Notes under the pieces: generated by a model
Seen by the model: only the letters and a program-made list of their open reading frames with translations
What the model was told of the DNA's origin: nothing
Databases searched by the model: none
NCBI GenBank assembly: GCA_973895155.1
Contig: OZ316895.1
Span: forward strand, 8,866,001 to 8,930,000
Reading direction: 5' to 3'
Source: Marsupella aquatica
Taxonomy: Eukaryota > Marchantiophyta
DNA: 64,000 nucleotides
Part shown: positions 34,907-45,019 of the stretch, in pieces
How positions within the stretch are numbered: the stretch's first letter is position 1
Layout of the letters: every line of letters begins with the position of its first letter
Position numbers and translations under genes: made by a program

Positions 34907-35892
34907 TGTAGCAAGGTGATAAAGAGATAAATGACTATTTATTCCTTAACAACTCGATTTCGTTCCCGTTAGGAGTGGATAAGATCGAAAAGACTGAATT
35001 AACACAATTTGAGAAGTTTACACCAACATTCTTAGGTTGGAGAGATTTCTAATGATCTCCTTAACATAAGTGTTTAACCACAAACTCAAGTGGGTAATCC
35101 TTAGGATTCACAGTGCAATAATAAAGACTAGAATTAACAAAGATTGAAACTAGAGAGAGAGTAGATAGGAGTTTTCAAAGTGCAAGGGAATTGAATTTCT
35201 GACCATCACCACTCTTTCAATAAGGATTATGGCCTAATTTAAGATTCAGAAATCAACATTTTCTATGCTTTTTGATTTCTCGTAGCAACTCTTCTCCATC
35301 TATTGAATTTAGAAGACAACAATGTAAATCAACCCGGGACACCTTTCGGGTCTTGTTAAGGACGGTACTCGGATACTCGAATTGGCTTACTTCTCCTACA
35401 ATCCTTAAGATTGCTTGTTTGAGTTTTGTGCAAATGTCAATTTCCTCTTTGGTGAATCTTCCAAATGTATTGATCACAAATCTCATTGATCTTTCAATAT
35501 CATTAAGGCACACTCTAGCATTCATTGAATACTTCACAACAACTCAAGGGTTGCTAAACTTCTTCCTTTTACTCAACCATGGTAAAAAGAAGGGAAGAAA
35601 GACATAGATTCCTTCAAAGGCAATGAGGAAATCAAATGTATATTTTCTCTCCCCAGGTTGACTTTGGGTTCTCCTCCTTTTGTACTAAAAGTGGAGATTA
35701 TGAAAAGACATGCCTCTTCAAAACCCAAGTCTAAAGAAATATGTAAATAAAAGTGAACTATCCTAGTCAAAAATGGAGTAGAGTCTCCAATGAATACATC
35801 AACAAAATACTGGAGTCTACTTACTCATATACTAGTCTATATAGTTATTTCTAAGTCTAAACTAATGTGGCTCTAACTCTCTAAATATAACT
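34907..35892. other. non-coding 3' part of the inserted element
   Basis: AT-rich, no recognised coding frame. Forward-strand frames at 35272-35607 have no family features. The start TGTAGCAAGGTGATAAAG is not repeated at the other end. Confidence 0.5.
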
Positions 35893-37311
35893 CTATTCTG
35901 GTCCTAGCTTTTGGGAAGGAACCTCCTCAGGGTTAGCCATGGCAAGGGGTTCTGGTCGAAGGAAAACTCCCTGCTGGCCAGTGGTAAAAGGGATGGATGG
36001 GTCAATATCCATGTTCTCCTGATGGGCACTTGGGTCATGAGAATAAGTGTAAGAATGGGAGTGGAAGTGGGTACTGGGAGTGGGGAAACCATGAGGGTTG
36101 AGGGGTGATGAGGGGCCAGTGGAATAGACTCCTTCATGAGGACTAGGAGAGAAAGATCTGGTAGTAAAGGGAGGAATCTCAGTATCAGCTAATAGCTCCT
36201 CTGTAGTCAAGTCACTCATCTCCCTTAAGGCTTCACAGATCTTTGAGAGGCCTGTAAGTGCATCATCCACCTTGGTACTCACATCTACCACTAAATGGTT
36301 AATCTTGGAGAAAAGGATGGGTGTGGTGTTCTTGGCCAAATACTCATCATAAATTTGGGCCTTAAGAAGATCCAGAGAAGCTATCTCAGTCAAAGGCTCA
36401 ATCAGATCCAAAGATTGAGTGATACTAAGTTGGAGAGTATGCTCAAGCTCATTCTTCTTCTTACTCCTTTCCAACTATTGTTTGAGTTCAGATACCTTCT
36501 TCTTGAGGAACTCATTCTCCTTCTCTAACTTCCTCTTATCTGTGGTATCACTCATGGTGGAGATCTTCTCAAGAATCTGCCCTGGTTTCACTCCTAACTT
36601 CTGAGAAATGTCAGTGATGGCCTTCTCCATCACAGTGGTCTTCCTCTTCACCTTCTCGAATGTGTCTGAGATGATCTGGAAATCAGCTAGGGTGTATAGG
36701 GAGGCATGGCCGGGTGCATCCGGAAATTCAGTCGGGTCGATGAAGGCTGGGTCGGAAAAGTCCGGGTCGAGGTTCCGGGCAACAGACCGGGTCTTTCGAG
36801 GATTTGTCTCTGCTGGTTTCTCATCCTCACTGTCATCAGAGGTGGCCTGGGTGATATCTGGATCTGTCTCTCCATACTTTATGAAGTTGAACTTGGCCAA
36901 TAGTAATTTCTTCTCCTCTCTGAACAAAACTCCTTCAAAGCTATATAGATGTACCAGGTAGCAGGAGAGGGGAGTAGGACTCCTGTTGGATAGGTTCTGT
37001 ACCAACTTCCTTATCAAATCAAAGATAAGCTTAGCCCAGTTGACTTTTCTTTCTCCCTTGTAAGCAACAACAATGGTAGAGCCAACTCCAACATTAACTC
37101 TTCTTGGCTTCTCAGGGTACAACAGGGGTAGCAAAAAGCTGAAGACTCGTCTCAGATCAGGATCCAAACACTTAGAAACATTGAACCCGTCCTTACTGTT
37201 GATGGCTCCTTTGAAGTAAGGAAGGATTAGGTTGACAGCTCTCCCCACTGGACCTTCTCCTTCATCTTCCAATACAAAATCTCCGATCCTACAATCATCA
37301 TCTGAGTCCAT
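35893..37311 (-). pseudogene. gag-like protein of the inserted element, one internal TAG
   Basis: A 278-codon frame (from 37311) ends at TAG 36475-36477 and continues in the same frame for 193 codons to 35893. The N-terminal half is globular (KVNWAKLIFDLIRKLVQNL, CYLVHLYSFEGVLF), followed by an acidic, Pro-rich segment and a coiled coil (residues about 230-300) that spans the stop (KKKVSELKQ, stop, LERSKKKNELEH). The tail is Pro/Ser/His-rich. Coiled coil continuing across the stop argues for a simple CAG-to-TAG change or read-through. It resembles plant retrotransposon gag-type proteins in style, but no named family was recognised. Confidence 0.6.
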
Positions 37312-37781
37312 CGTTCAGGTCGGCCTCTGGAGGTATCCTTAAACTCAGTCGGATACTCCTTGGATTGGATCTCTCTAATCATATCTTCACTCTGATAACT
37401 CCAGGGTAGCTCCATCAGAGACTCACAGCCCATCCTGAGCAAAGACTCCCTCAGTTTGACCTTCTCAGCTTCACTGTCCGGAATAGCTGGCCTCAGAATT
37501 TTCATGGCAATAGGGACCTCCTTTCTCTTTGATCGTCTCACAGGGGCTTTAACCGGAGTAGGTGCAGGTGATGTTGAGGTTGAATGCCCCTTAGAGACAC
37601 GAGAAGTGGACATTCCGGCTGGATCCACCCCTTGCTCCATAGGATTTCTGGAAGCAAAAAATTGATTTCTGGTAAATGTTCTGCCTCCTCTACGGCAAGT
37701 TCTACAATGATGCGACTTCAGAATGTTCAATCTCTTCGATGTTGACCACTGGTAGAAATGTCTGGGTCGACCTGGCCGCAA
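37227..37781 (-). pseudogene. upstream frame of the inserted element's protein
   Basis: A 184-codon frame overlaps the previous one by 85 bases in another register. Its sense part ends near YPTEFKDTSRGRPER (about 37315), where the other frame takes over with MDSDDD, so a single-base frameshift or an authentic two-frame arrangement links them. It contains a basic KAPVRRSKRKEVP stretch. No family recognised. Confidence 0.5.
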
Positions 37782-38509
37782 CGTTTCTGATCAACTGAAA
37801 ATCGTTTCGGAAGAATTGCATCAAGATTTCGTCAACCACAATGCAGGGTCATCTAACGTGGGGAAAATCTGGACTCAATCGGGCCTGAAATGGTGATGTC
37901 CGGGTCGACCTAGCCTCCCTTCTCACAACCGATGTATTCACGATCAGGATCTCAAACTTCCTGCCTTCACTTCCACCGGTGGAGTAGGCATTCCCCTCAT
38001 AACGAATCAGTCAGTACCCTCATATCCAGGCTCTCATCATGCAATGCAAGATTGGTCCTATAATCCGGACCCAAGATCATCTACCAAAAGGGTAGAGCCT
38101 CCTCACTCTACTACTTAAACAGCCTAATGCGCTCGGAAGCTCAAAACCTACTAAGTTCGGCTTTGAGAGGTGTGAGAGGCTGGATCAACTCTCCTTCCTT
38201 ATATCCGGATTCTGCTGTGGTCGTGCCTGTGTTTGACTTATGGTTTTAAAAACTTTTGCTATGGACAGCTGTTGTTTAGTAGAGTCTCGGTACAAACTTT
38301 ATATCTCATTCAAGGCTTATAGTAAAAAGTTCTGGGTCGATCCTCCTTCTCTAATATCAATCCGGGTTGACCTCAGATCAGCTTGAAAGTCTCATAACAC
38401 TTCAAAGTAGTCTTCAGGTCCCTCTTCAGCCTTATTTAAGATCTTAAACGTAAAAATTCTAAAATTTATGGTTAGTTAACCCTTCTTTCATAAACATCCT
38501 TATCTCACA
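37782..38509. other. 5' non-coding part of the inserted element
   Basis: No coding frame was supported. Scattered CCGGGTCGACC/TGGGTCGA motifs recur (about 37755, 37888, 38334, 38365) and also occur inside the coding part; they are short element-internal repeats. Confidence 0.45.
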
Positions 38510-39610
38510 CCAATGAAGCGCTTTACATTGTGGGCACTCGATGTTCATTTGCCCCAAAAGATGTCAACCCATTGTAGGGTCCAAAGGTTGCCTTGCCTTT
38601 GGCAACTGTTGGATCTCTTCTAATCTTTGACGCTCCCGCAATACGTCATCTGGATTGAGTTGAGCTGGGGTAACTGGTGCCAGGTTTGTGCCTCCCATTT
38701 CCTCTTGAAGGATATTCTCGATCTCGTCCTCATCATATTTGTTTGGCAAATCCAAGGTGCCCTCAACAAATGTGTCAAATTGACCTCCTCCATCATCAAG
38801 GATAGGATTTTCCCCCTTGTGCAGAGCACCATCAATGAGCCAATCTTCATCAAAGATGTTAGGGTCAGACCTTTCATTGTTTGGTATGGATTCACAGGGA
38901 ATGGGGATAGCCAAAGGGGCAACCCCATCTTGTAGAGCGCCATGAATGAGCCATCCCTCATCAAAGACATCTACATGTTGTGACACAGTGTTGGTTATGG
39001 GCTCGCATGGTGGGGGAATGGCAAATTCCTCTGGAGGCTGGTCAACCCTACATGCATCCAAGGCACCATCAATGAGCCAACCTTCATCAAACATGGGAGG
39101 GTCAGATGAAACGGTCACGGATATTGCACTTGGGGCAACCTCTCGGCTGTCATTGATAGCAATGGATCTGGCCAAGGCTTGTTGAGTAGCCCTGGCTTCA
39201 CGGCAAAGCTCCCTTCCACTATTTGCGCGGGCAGATGCCAAAGTTGATCCTAAACTTGCCCCTGCAAGGGAGAGCAACGGTCTCGCCAACGGTGTTGTTG
39301 GATTTTGTTGTGGTGCCCTTGCTTTGCGCCGTAGTTGTTGACCACTAACTCTATGGGCAGGTGGCACACTTGGCACCACACTTGAACCACTTGGTTGTGG
39401 TGCCAAAATTGCCACACTTGGTTCCAGCACCGGGGAACCCATAGTTGGTGTGGCACTTGGTTGTGGCAACGCATGGACTTGAGCCCCCTCTTGCAATCGT
39501 CGTTGAGCATATTGTTGCCGACGCCTTGCATTTATTGCTTCCTTATTTTGGGCATGACACTCACGATCAGCTTGAGTTCCAGCCTCTCCCTTGGGGTTCT
39601 CATGGTGCAA
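38510..39610 (-). pseudogene. Helitron N-terminal coding part right of the insertion
   Basis: The frame from about 39610 contains NARRRQQYAQRR (a typical Helitron N-terminal block), an Ala/Pro-rich segment, three spaced copies of a FDEGWLIDGAL motif (centred near 39085, 38965 and 38845), and an acidic region. TGA at 38561-38563 is followed in the same frame by LGQMNIECPQCKALHW, the Helitron CxxC block that ends at the insertion point. Without TGA and insert, it joins the part at 34906. Confidence 0.85.
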
Positions 39611-40319
39611 ACACTCTCAAAACCCGTCCATCATCTGCATCCAACCCACAAAACATATGAGGATTTTTTATGCACCCCCAATCAAGCTCGACAGACTTCT
39701 AAGTATCTTGAACGCCGGTTGGGCCACACCCTATGCAAGAGACCCGAGACATGTGAGGGGACCCAATATCCGTCGAGGATACTGCTTACCACAATCCCTC
39801 GTCTCACCCTCCCAACCTTGGTGGCGATCATCGTGGTTCCGGGATGTCTCTTGCCCCTATGGTATCCCTTGGTATTCACTAAGCCAAAATGTCACTAAGG
39901 CCCAATAAAATGTCCAAAAGTATCCGGACAATCCTATGTCCGTCACCCATCCCTGTGTCCGTCACCCATGGGAGGTGTCCATTCCATTCCATTTGTCCAA
40001 AACAAACATAGGGGACCCTACAAAAATACTCCATCCTCGTGTGAGGGTTGCCCATTGCCATCGCCGTCACCCATGGGTCATCGCTGCCACCACTTCCCAT
40101 CATTGCCAATACGCATCTCATTGCCTCGAAAGCCTTAGTCCCCTTATGTATACTTCTGGGGTCCTGCCACCCCCGGACCACATTTAGCGGCAAAATGTTG
40201 GCCCCCAACCCCAAAAGTACTCATCATGCCATCGGTGCAGTCGCACTACAAAGTCATTAATTTAGTTTCACGCATCAAATATTGGCCCTGGTGAACCGTG
40301 GGCCTCACTAATTCAACGG
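39611..40319. other. probable 5' non-coding Helitron region
   Basis: Includes a direct repeat TGTCCGTCACCCAT at 39938 and 39957. No coding frame was supported. The element's 5' end was not located. Confidence 0.4.
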
Positions 40320-41800
40320 CCTTAGTCCAGGTGCAGCATGGCAGGGCCATGGCAAGCTAAGTCCAGGCGCGGGCAGGCTGAGGGCAGGCCGTGCGGCAGA
40401 GTACGTGGGGTTTGCCGTGGCGCAGTCGTGGGTCCAGGCGTGCAAGTGAGGCAACCACGGTGAGGCCGCCACGGCCATGGTGAGCCGCCAGCCTCAGTCC
40501 AGGCACGGCGAGCGGTGGCAGCAGGGTCAGTGGTGAGCAAAGCCACACGCCACGGCGGAGAGTCAGCCGCGGCCGAGCCAAAGCTTCTGGTCCAGGCGCG
40601 GGTGAAGTAGGGGCAACTGAGCAATGGCAGCAGGGGCGAGACGGAGAGAGTTGTGGCGAGGCGATACCGTCCGCACCTGGACTGGCACGGCTCCGGCGAG
40701 CAATGGCTGGGGGTGCCGAGCGCAGGCAGCGCAAGGGAGGGCCATGGCAAGCCGTGAGGGAAGGAGGGAGCAGCCGTGGCGAGCTATGAGGGAGGCAGCA
40801 GCCCGGGAGGGAGGGACGCCGTCCGCGCCTGGACTGGCAGGGCTCGGGCGTTTGGGAGGGGGCCGCGCCCCAATGGCAGTCCCAGGCAGCAGCGCAAGGT
40901 GGGGGGGGGGCAGTGCCCCGATGGCAGCCTCAGCCGAAGGCCGAGGGAGGCTGACATTGCTGCCGAGGGCCGAGGTTGAGCGTGCGCCTGGGCTGGCAGG
41001 CTCGGGTGTGAGGGAGGAGGTTTGCCGTGGGGTTTGCCAGTGGCAGGAGGCAGGCCCTGGCAAGGCGAGGGCACGACAGGGCAGGGCAGGCGAGCCTGGG
41101 TCCAGGCGCGCGGGGAGCGAAGCCGCGCCGAGGCAGCCGTGGTGAGCAGGGGGTGACAGGAGCGGGCAGGCCGGTCCAGGCGCGCAGGGGCAGGGCAGGG
41201 CAGGCGTGCACGGGAGGGGGTGAGAGCGAAGGGGATTGGAGGGGAGAGCCTGGGTCCAGGCGCGCACGGAGCGAAGCCGCGGCGAGGCAGCCGTGGCGAG
41301 CAGGGGCGATAGGAGGGGGCAGGCCGGTCCAGGCGCGCAGCGATAGGGCAGGGCAGGCGCGCACGGAAGGGGGGAGAGCAAAGGGGAGAGAGGGGAGGGG
41401 AGGGGAGCAAAGGGGAGTGGAGGGGAGAGAGGGGAGGGGAAGATGGGCAGTGGCAGGGCACGGCAGCCACGGCGGGCAAGCCTGGGTCCAGGCGTGGCAG
41501 CTATGGCAAGGCAGGGGGTGGCAGGGCAACCGAGGAGGTGCAGGGGCTGGCGCGCCTGGACCAAGGCAGGGCGGGCTCGCATGGGAGGGGAGCGAAAGGG
41601 AGTGGAGAGAGGGGAAGTGGAGGGGAGAGAGGAGGGGAAGAGTCCAGGCGTGGCAGCTGCGGCAGGGCAGGCAAGGGCAGGGTGCCAGGCAGCGAGGCAA
41701 GGGGTGTGATTGCAACTGAGGCAGGAGGGTGGCAGGGCGACCAAGGAGGTGCAGCGGCTGGCGCACCTGGACCAAGGCACGGCCAGGCAGTGGCAAGCCA
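40320..41800. repeat. GC-rich, purine-biased repeat block
   Basis: More than a dozen copies of GTCCAGGCGCG-like or CCTGGACTGGCA motifs are scattered in G-rich sequence. A 154-bp tandem duplication starts GAGCCTGGGTCCAGGCGCGC at 41092 and 41246. The plus strand is strongly G over C. Long Pro/Ala/Leu-rich minus-strand frames (to 405 codons) arise from this bias and are not annotated as genes. Confidence 0.8.
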
Positions 41801-41849
41801 GGGGGGTGAAGCAAGAGCTTTGTTGACTTTGAACGGTTTAGAAAAAACC

Positions 41850-41951
41850 CAAAAAGATCCAACGGCCACAGTTTGTTCCCGCCCCAATCACATTTTGTAA
41901 ACGGACGAAAGCCCAAATTTGGCGGTATCGAGTATTATAGTGTTAGACTAG
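41850..41951. mobile_element. Helitron-like terminal block, copy 1
   Basis: AGATCCAACGGCCACA...TTTTGTAAACGGACGA...GAGTATTATAGTGTTAGACTAG aligns with 44640-44735. It ends in CTAG, a CTRR-type Helitron 3' end, and abuts the GCCCGTGCGTTGCACG core. No terminal hairpin of the expected kind was found, so assignment is tentative. Confidence 0.4.
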
Positions 41952-42690
41952 CCCAATGCCCGTGCGTTGCACGAAAGATGTCAAGGTGAAAAAATATGTC
42001 GAGGAGAGAAAAGATGTTGAGATGATAAAAGATGTCGAGGAGAGAAAAGATGTTGAGGTGAGCAAAAGATGTCGAGGTGATAGAAGATGTCGAGGAGAGA
42101 AAAGATGTCGAGGAGAAAAAAGATGTTGAGGTGAGCAAAAGATGTCGAGGTGATAGAAGATGTCGAGGAGAGAAAAGATATCGAGGCGATAAAAGATGTC
42201 GAGGAGCAAAAAGATGTTGAGGAGAGAAAAGATGTCGAGGAGAGAAAAGATGTTGAGGTGAGCAAAAGATGTCGAGGTGATAGAAGATGTCGAGGAGAGA
42301 AAAGATGTCGAGGAGAAAAAAGATGTTGAGGTGAGCAAAAGATGTCGAGGTGATAGAAGATGTCGAGGAGAGAAAAGATATCGAGGCGATAAAAGATGTC
42401 GAGGAGCAAAAAGATGTTGAGGAGAGAAAAGATGTCGAGGTGAGAATAATGTTGAGGTGAGGAAAAGATGTTGAGATGATAAATGAAGTAGAGGAGAGGA
42501 AAAGATGTCAAAGAGAGAAAAGATATTGAGGAGAGAAATAGATGTTGAGATGAGAAAAAAATTGAGGAGAGAAAATATGTCTAGGTGAACAAAAGATGTC
42601 GAGGAAAGAAACGTGTGCAAAGGAGAGAAAAAGATTTTGAGCAGAAAAAGATGTAAAGTAGAGCAACAGATTTTGAGGTGAGAAAATAAA
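41952..42690. repeat. 18-bp minisatellite with 200-bp higher-order period, headed by GTGCGTTGCAC core
   Basis: Starts CCCAATGCCCGTGCGTTGCACGA (self-complementary GTGC-GTT-GCAC), then about 38 copies of an 18-bp unit like GAGGAGAGAAAAGATGTC. A segment from about 42051 recurs from 42251 (200 bp, nearly identical), showing a recent higher-order duplication. Later copies degrade after 42440. The 316-codon minus-strand frame across it is a by-product of an 18-bp repeat. Confidence 0.85.
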
Positions 42691-42930
42691 CTTGACACTT
42701 TTTCCACCCCTTGCCTGGGACCGGATGGGGCAAGATAAAGCCTCTCCCTCCCTCTTTTCTCATCCATGTGCCCCCCCTTCCCTTTCTCCTTGCCTCTCCC
42801 CCTCTTTGCTTTGCTTCCAAGGCTTTCTTTGGGACAATAAAAGTCAAATTTTGTGAGACAATTGTGATGAAAAACCATAGAAATATTTGTCATAGTTTAT
42901 GGGTGTGAAGTCTCATTATTTTGGCACAAA
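42691..42930. other. unique spacer between the two minisatellites
   Basis: No coding frame supported; pyrimidine-rich near 42730-42810. Confidence 0.4.
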
Positions 42931-43500
42931 AATATATATATATATATAAGTAGCCCGATGCCCATGCGTTGCCCAGAAGATGTTGAGGTGAGAAAAAACC
43001 ATTGAGGTGAGGAAAAGATATCGAGGAGATAAAAAGATGCTGAGATGAGAAAAATATGTGGAGGAGAGAAACAGATGTTGAGGTGAGAAAAACGTTCAAT
43101 AAGAGAAAAAAATGTCAAGGTGAGAAAATGATATTAAGGTGAGGAAATCATGTCCATGAGAGAAAAAAAATGTGAAAATGAAAATATGATGCTGAGATGA
43201 GAAGAGATGCCAAAGATAAAATATCTCAAGAAGAGAAAATATATCAAGGTGCATGAGAAAATGCTGAGGTGATAAAAGATGTTGAGGAGAAAAAAGGTGC
43301 AGAGAGGAAAGATGGCAAGGTGAGAAAAAGATGTCAATGTGAGATTGAAAAAAACACTGGGGTGAGGAAAATATCTCAAGGAGAGAAAATATGTCAATAT
43401 GATAAAAAGTAGTTGATGAGATAAAAAGATGTCAAGGTGAGAAAAATATGTCAAGGCGAGAAAAATTGTCAAGTTGAGGCAAAGATATTGAGGCAATGTA
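42931..43500. repeat. second core plus minisatellite block
   Basis: (AT)n at about 42931-42950, then AAGTAGCCCGATGCCCATGCGTTGCCC, matching the 41945-41965 core, followed by diverged 17-20 bp units (GATGTTGAGGTGAGAAAA) to about 43500. It is older or less homogenised than the first block. Confidence 0.75.
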
Positions 43501-44639
43501 TGTCCCAAGGTGCTATTGTGAAAACAATGTTGTGGCAAGGGTGAGAGCATGGGAGGGAACGCAAGACAGGGGGCGGCTGGGGTGTTACAGGGTCAAGTGT
43601 GGTCGCCCTTAGCTATATGGAGGGAGATAAATTCACAATTTTTTTTCCTTTTTTCTTCAATCTCCTCTTTTGTGCCTTTCCTTTCTCTCCTTCCAGTCTC
43701 CCATCCTGGCTCTTTGGCACCCTCCCTCCCTTTCCAACATGATTAAGAAAGAGAAGAAGAATCAACATGGAGCAAAAGATAAATGATCTCTCAGAAAAAT
43801 GAAAATCTCTCTTCTCCTTAGCAAAAAAAAACAAAACAAATATGATACCAATGTTATGCACATGTCATTTTTGAAAGTAGTTAGCCAGCACATGTAGTTT
43901 GTAAACACCTACTTTAAGAGCAAAAATATCCATGGTATTCACTTCCATAGGTGATCCCTTTCACTCAATCCAAGGGTGTCAAAATCATTGAAATATATTG
44001 ATGGTATTGGTTTGTTCCTTCCTTTTCCACTTTTGTAGATTGCACTAACTCTTTGAGATGGGATGGTTTTTTATAATGTGATTTGAAATATGACATATAT
44101 AGAAACCCATTGCCCTAACTTGCATTGCACATTTGTCCTTTTTAACCATTTTATTGTTACAATCATTTATCACTCCGGCCATTTCGTTGTTGGGGCCATT
44201 TTATTCTTGGGGCCATTGTGTCTTTGGTCAATAAGGTTATTGCAATAAAGAATATAGGATTGAATGTTAATGTAACCTGGAAAAAGTACTTTATAGAGAT
44301 TAGAAAAAAAAACAATGTTTTCACTACTCCTAGTAGACTTAAATTTTTTCCACTTTCCTATAAATCATCCCTTTTGGACTCACAACTTAATTTGTATTGT
44401 ATGTTGTCTATACTTCTTACTTTCTGTGAATGGGGCAATCATGTGGGGTCTACTTAGATTTTCTTGTCAGACCCATCTACCCATGATAGCCACATGTCAA
44501 CTCAATTCCCAATGACCTTTTTCTAGATGTTTGTATATGAGTCTAGGTGTGGGTGGAAGCCCATGGATCCGTGCCTCAGGCTAGGACAAACTCTTTATTC
44601 TTCCTTACAGAGATCTGATGGGCAGGAAAATTTAAGTTT
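43501..44639. other. no gene seen
   Basis: Only short frames. No repeat beyond the minisatellite edge was supported. Confidence 0.35.
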
Positions 44640-44735
44640 TAAATCCAATGGTCATAATGAGTTCCCTCCAAAAGTGATTTTGTAAGCGGACGATGAGCAC
44701 AAAAAGGGGGGATTGTATATTATAGTAAGTAGATT
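44640..44735. mobile_element. Helitron-like terminal block, copy 2
   Basis: AAATCCAATGGTCATAA...TTTTGTAAGCGGACGAT...GTATATTATAGTAAGTAG aligns with 41850-41951. Here it is not followed by the GTGCGTTGCAC core. The two blocks may be ends of two related non-autonomous elements. Confidence 0.4.
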
Positions 44736-45019
44736 TGCATTAAAAAAAGGACCCACAAGTCCTTCAGAAGATCTTCTCTTCTCTTCTCACATCTAGAAAG
44801 ACTTTAGCCAAAGACTGCCTGACATTCAGGTGGAGTGGGTCCTTAATCTGTCTTTTAGTAAGTTAATCTGACACCACTGGCTGTACTTGGCTTTACAAGA
44901 CATTGGGGACAATAAAAGGATTCAATTTTATTTTTTATAGCCCCACCATATTTAGTGTGTGCAATGGCTCTCCAGTTTGCTTTGGTGAAAAAAAAACTCC
45001 CAAGTGCCCGCCATGTGTT

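Larger units (their letters stand above)
34907..38509 (-). mobile_element. 3.6-kb element inserted in the Helitron, 5-bp target duplication ATTGG
   Basis: On the minus strand the element begins TGTGAGATAAGG (38509) and ends CTTGCTACA (34907). It is flanked by ATTGG on both sides (plus-strand CCAAT at 38510-38514 and 34902-34906). Removing the insert and one ATTGG restores the Helitron codons for ALHWMEEC without a gap. Ends of TG...CA type and a 5-bp duplication suggest integrase-mediated insertion (LTR retroelement or Ginger-like), but no long terminal direct repeats were seen when the two ends were compared by eye. It carries gag-like frames (next entries) and no recognisable reverse transcriptase, integrase or transposase. 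Confidence 0.85.
30705..39610 (-). mobile_element. decayed autonomous Helitron (Rep/Hel), interrupted by a nested insertion
   Basis: The coding parts of one Rep-helicase gene run right to left: N-terminal region 39610-38510, interruption 38509-34907, then 34906 to 30705. Rolling-circle Rep and PIF1-like helicase motifs are described in the parts below. Remaining lesions are stops at 38561, 34740, 32979 and 31647 (all TGA), and one frameshift near 34075. The true termini (5' TC, 3' CTRR) were not resolved; the left end is likely near 30613-30704. The element is inactive as it stands. Confidence 0.9.

Noticed and set aside
34907-38509. Standard LTR retrotransposon
   Set aside because: The first and last 500 bases show no direct repeat by eye, so the LTR label was not applied despite the 5-bp duplication.
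40563-41916. Long Pro/Ala/Leu-rich frames on both strands (up to 405 codons)
   Set aside because: Strong GC bias and repeats remove stops in several frames at once; no domain seen.
41943-42893. 316-codon minus-strand frame (SPRHLLSPRHL-type repeats)
   Set aside because: It follows from an 18-bp minisatellite, whose unit length is a multiple of three and lacks stops; no gene context.
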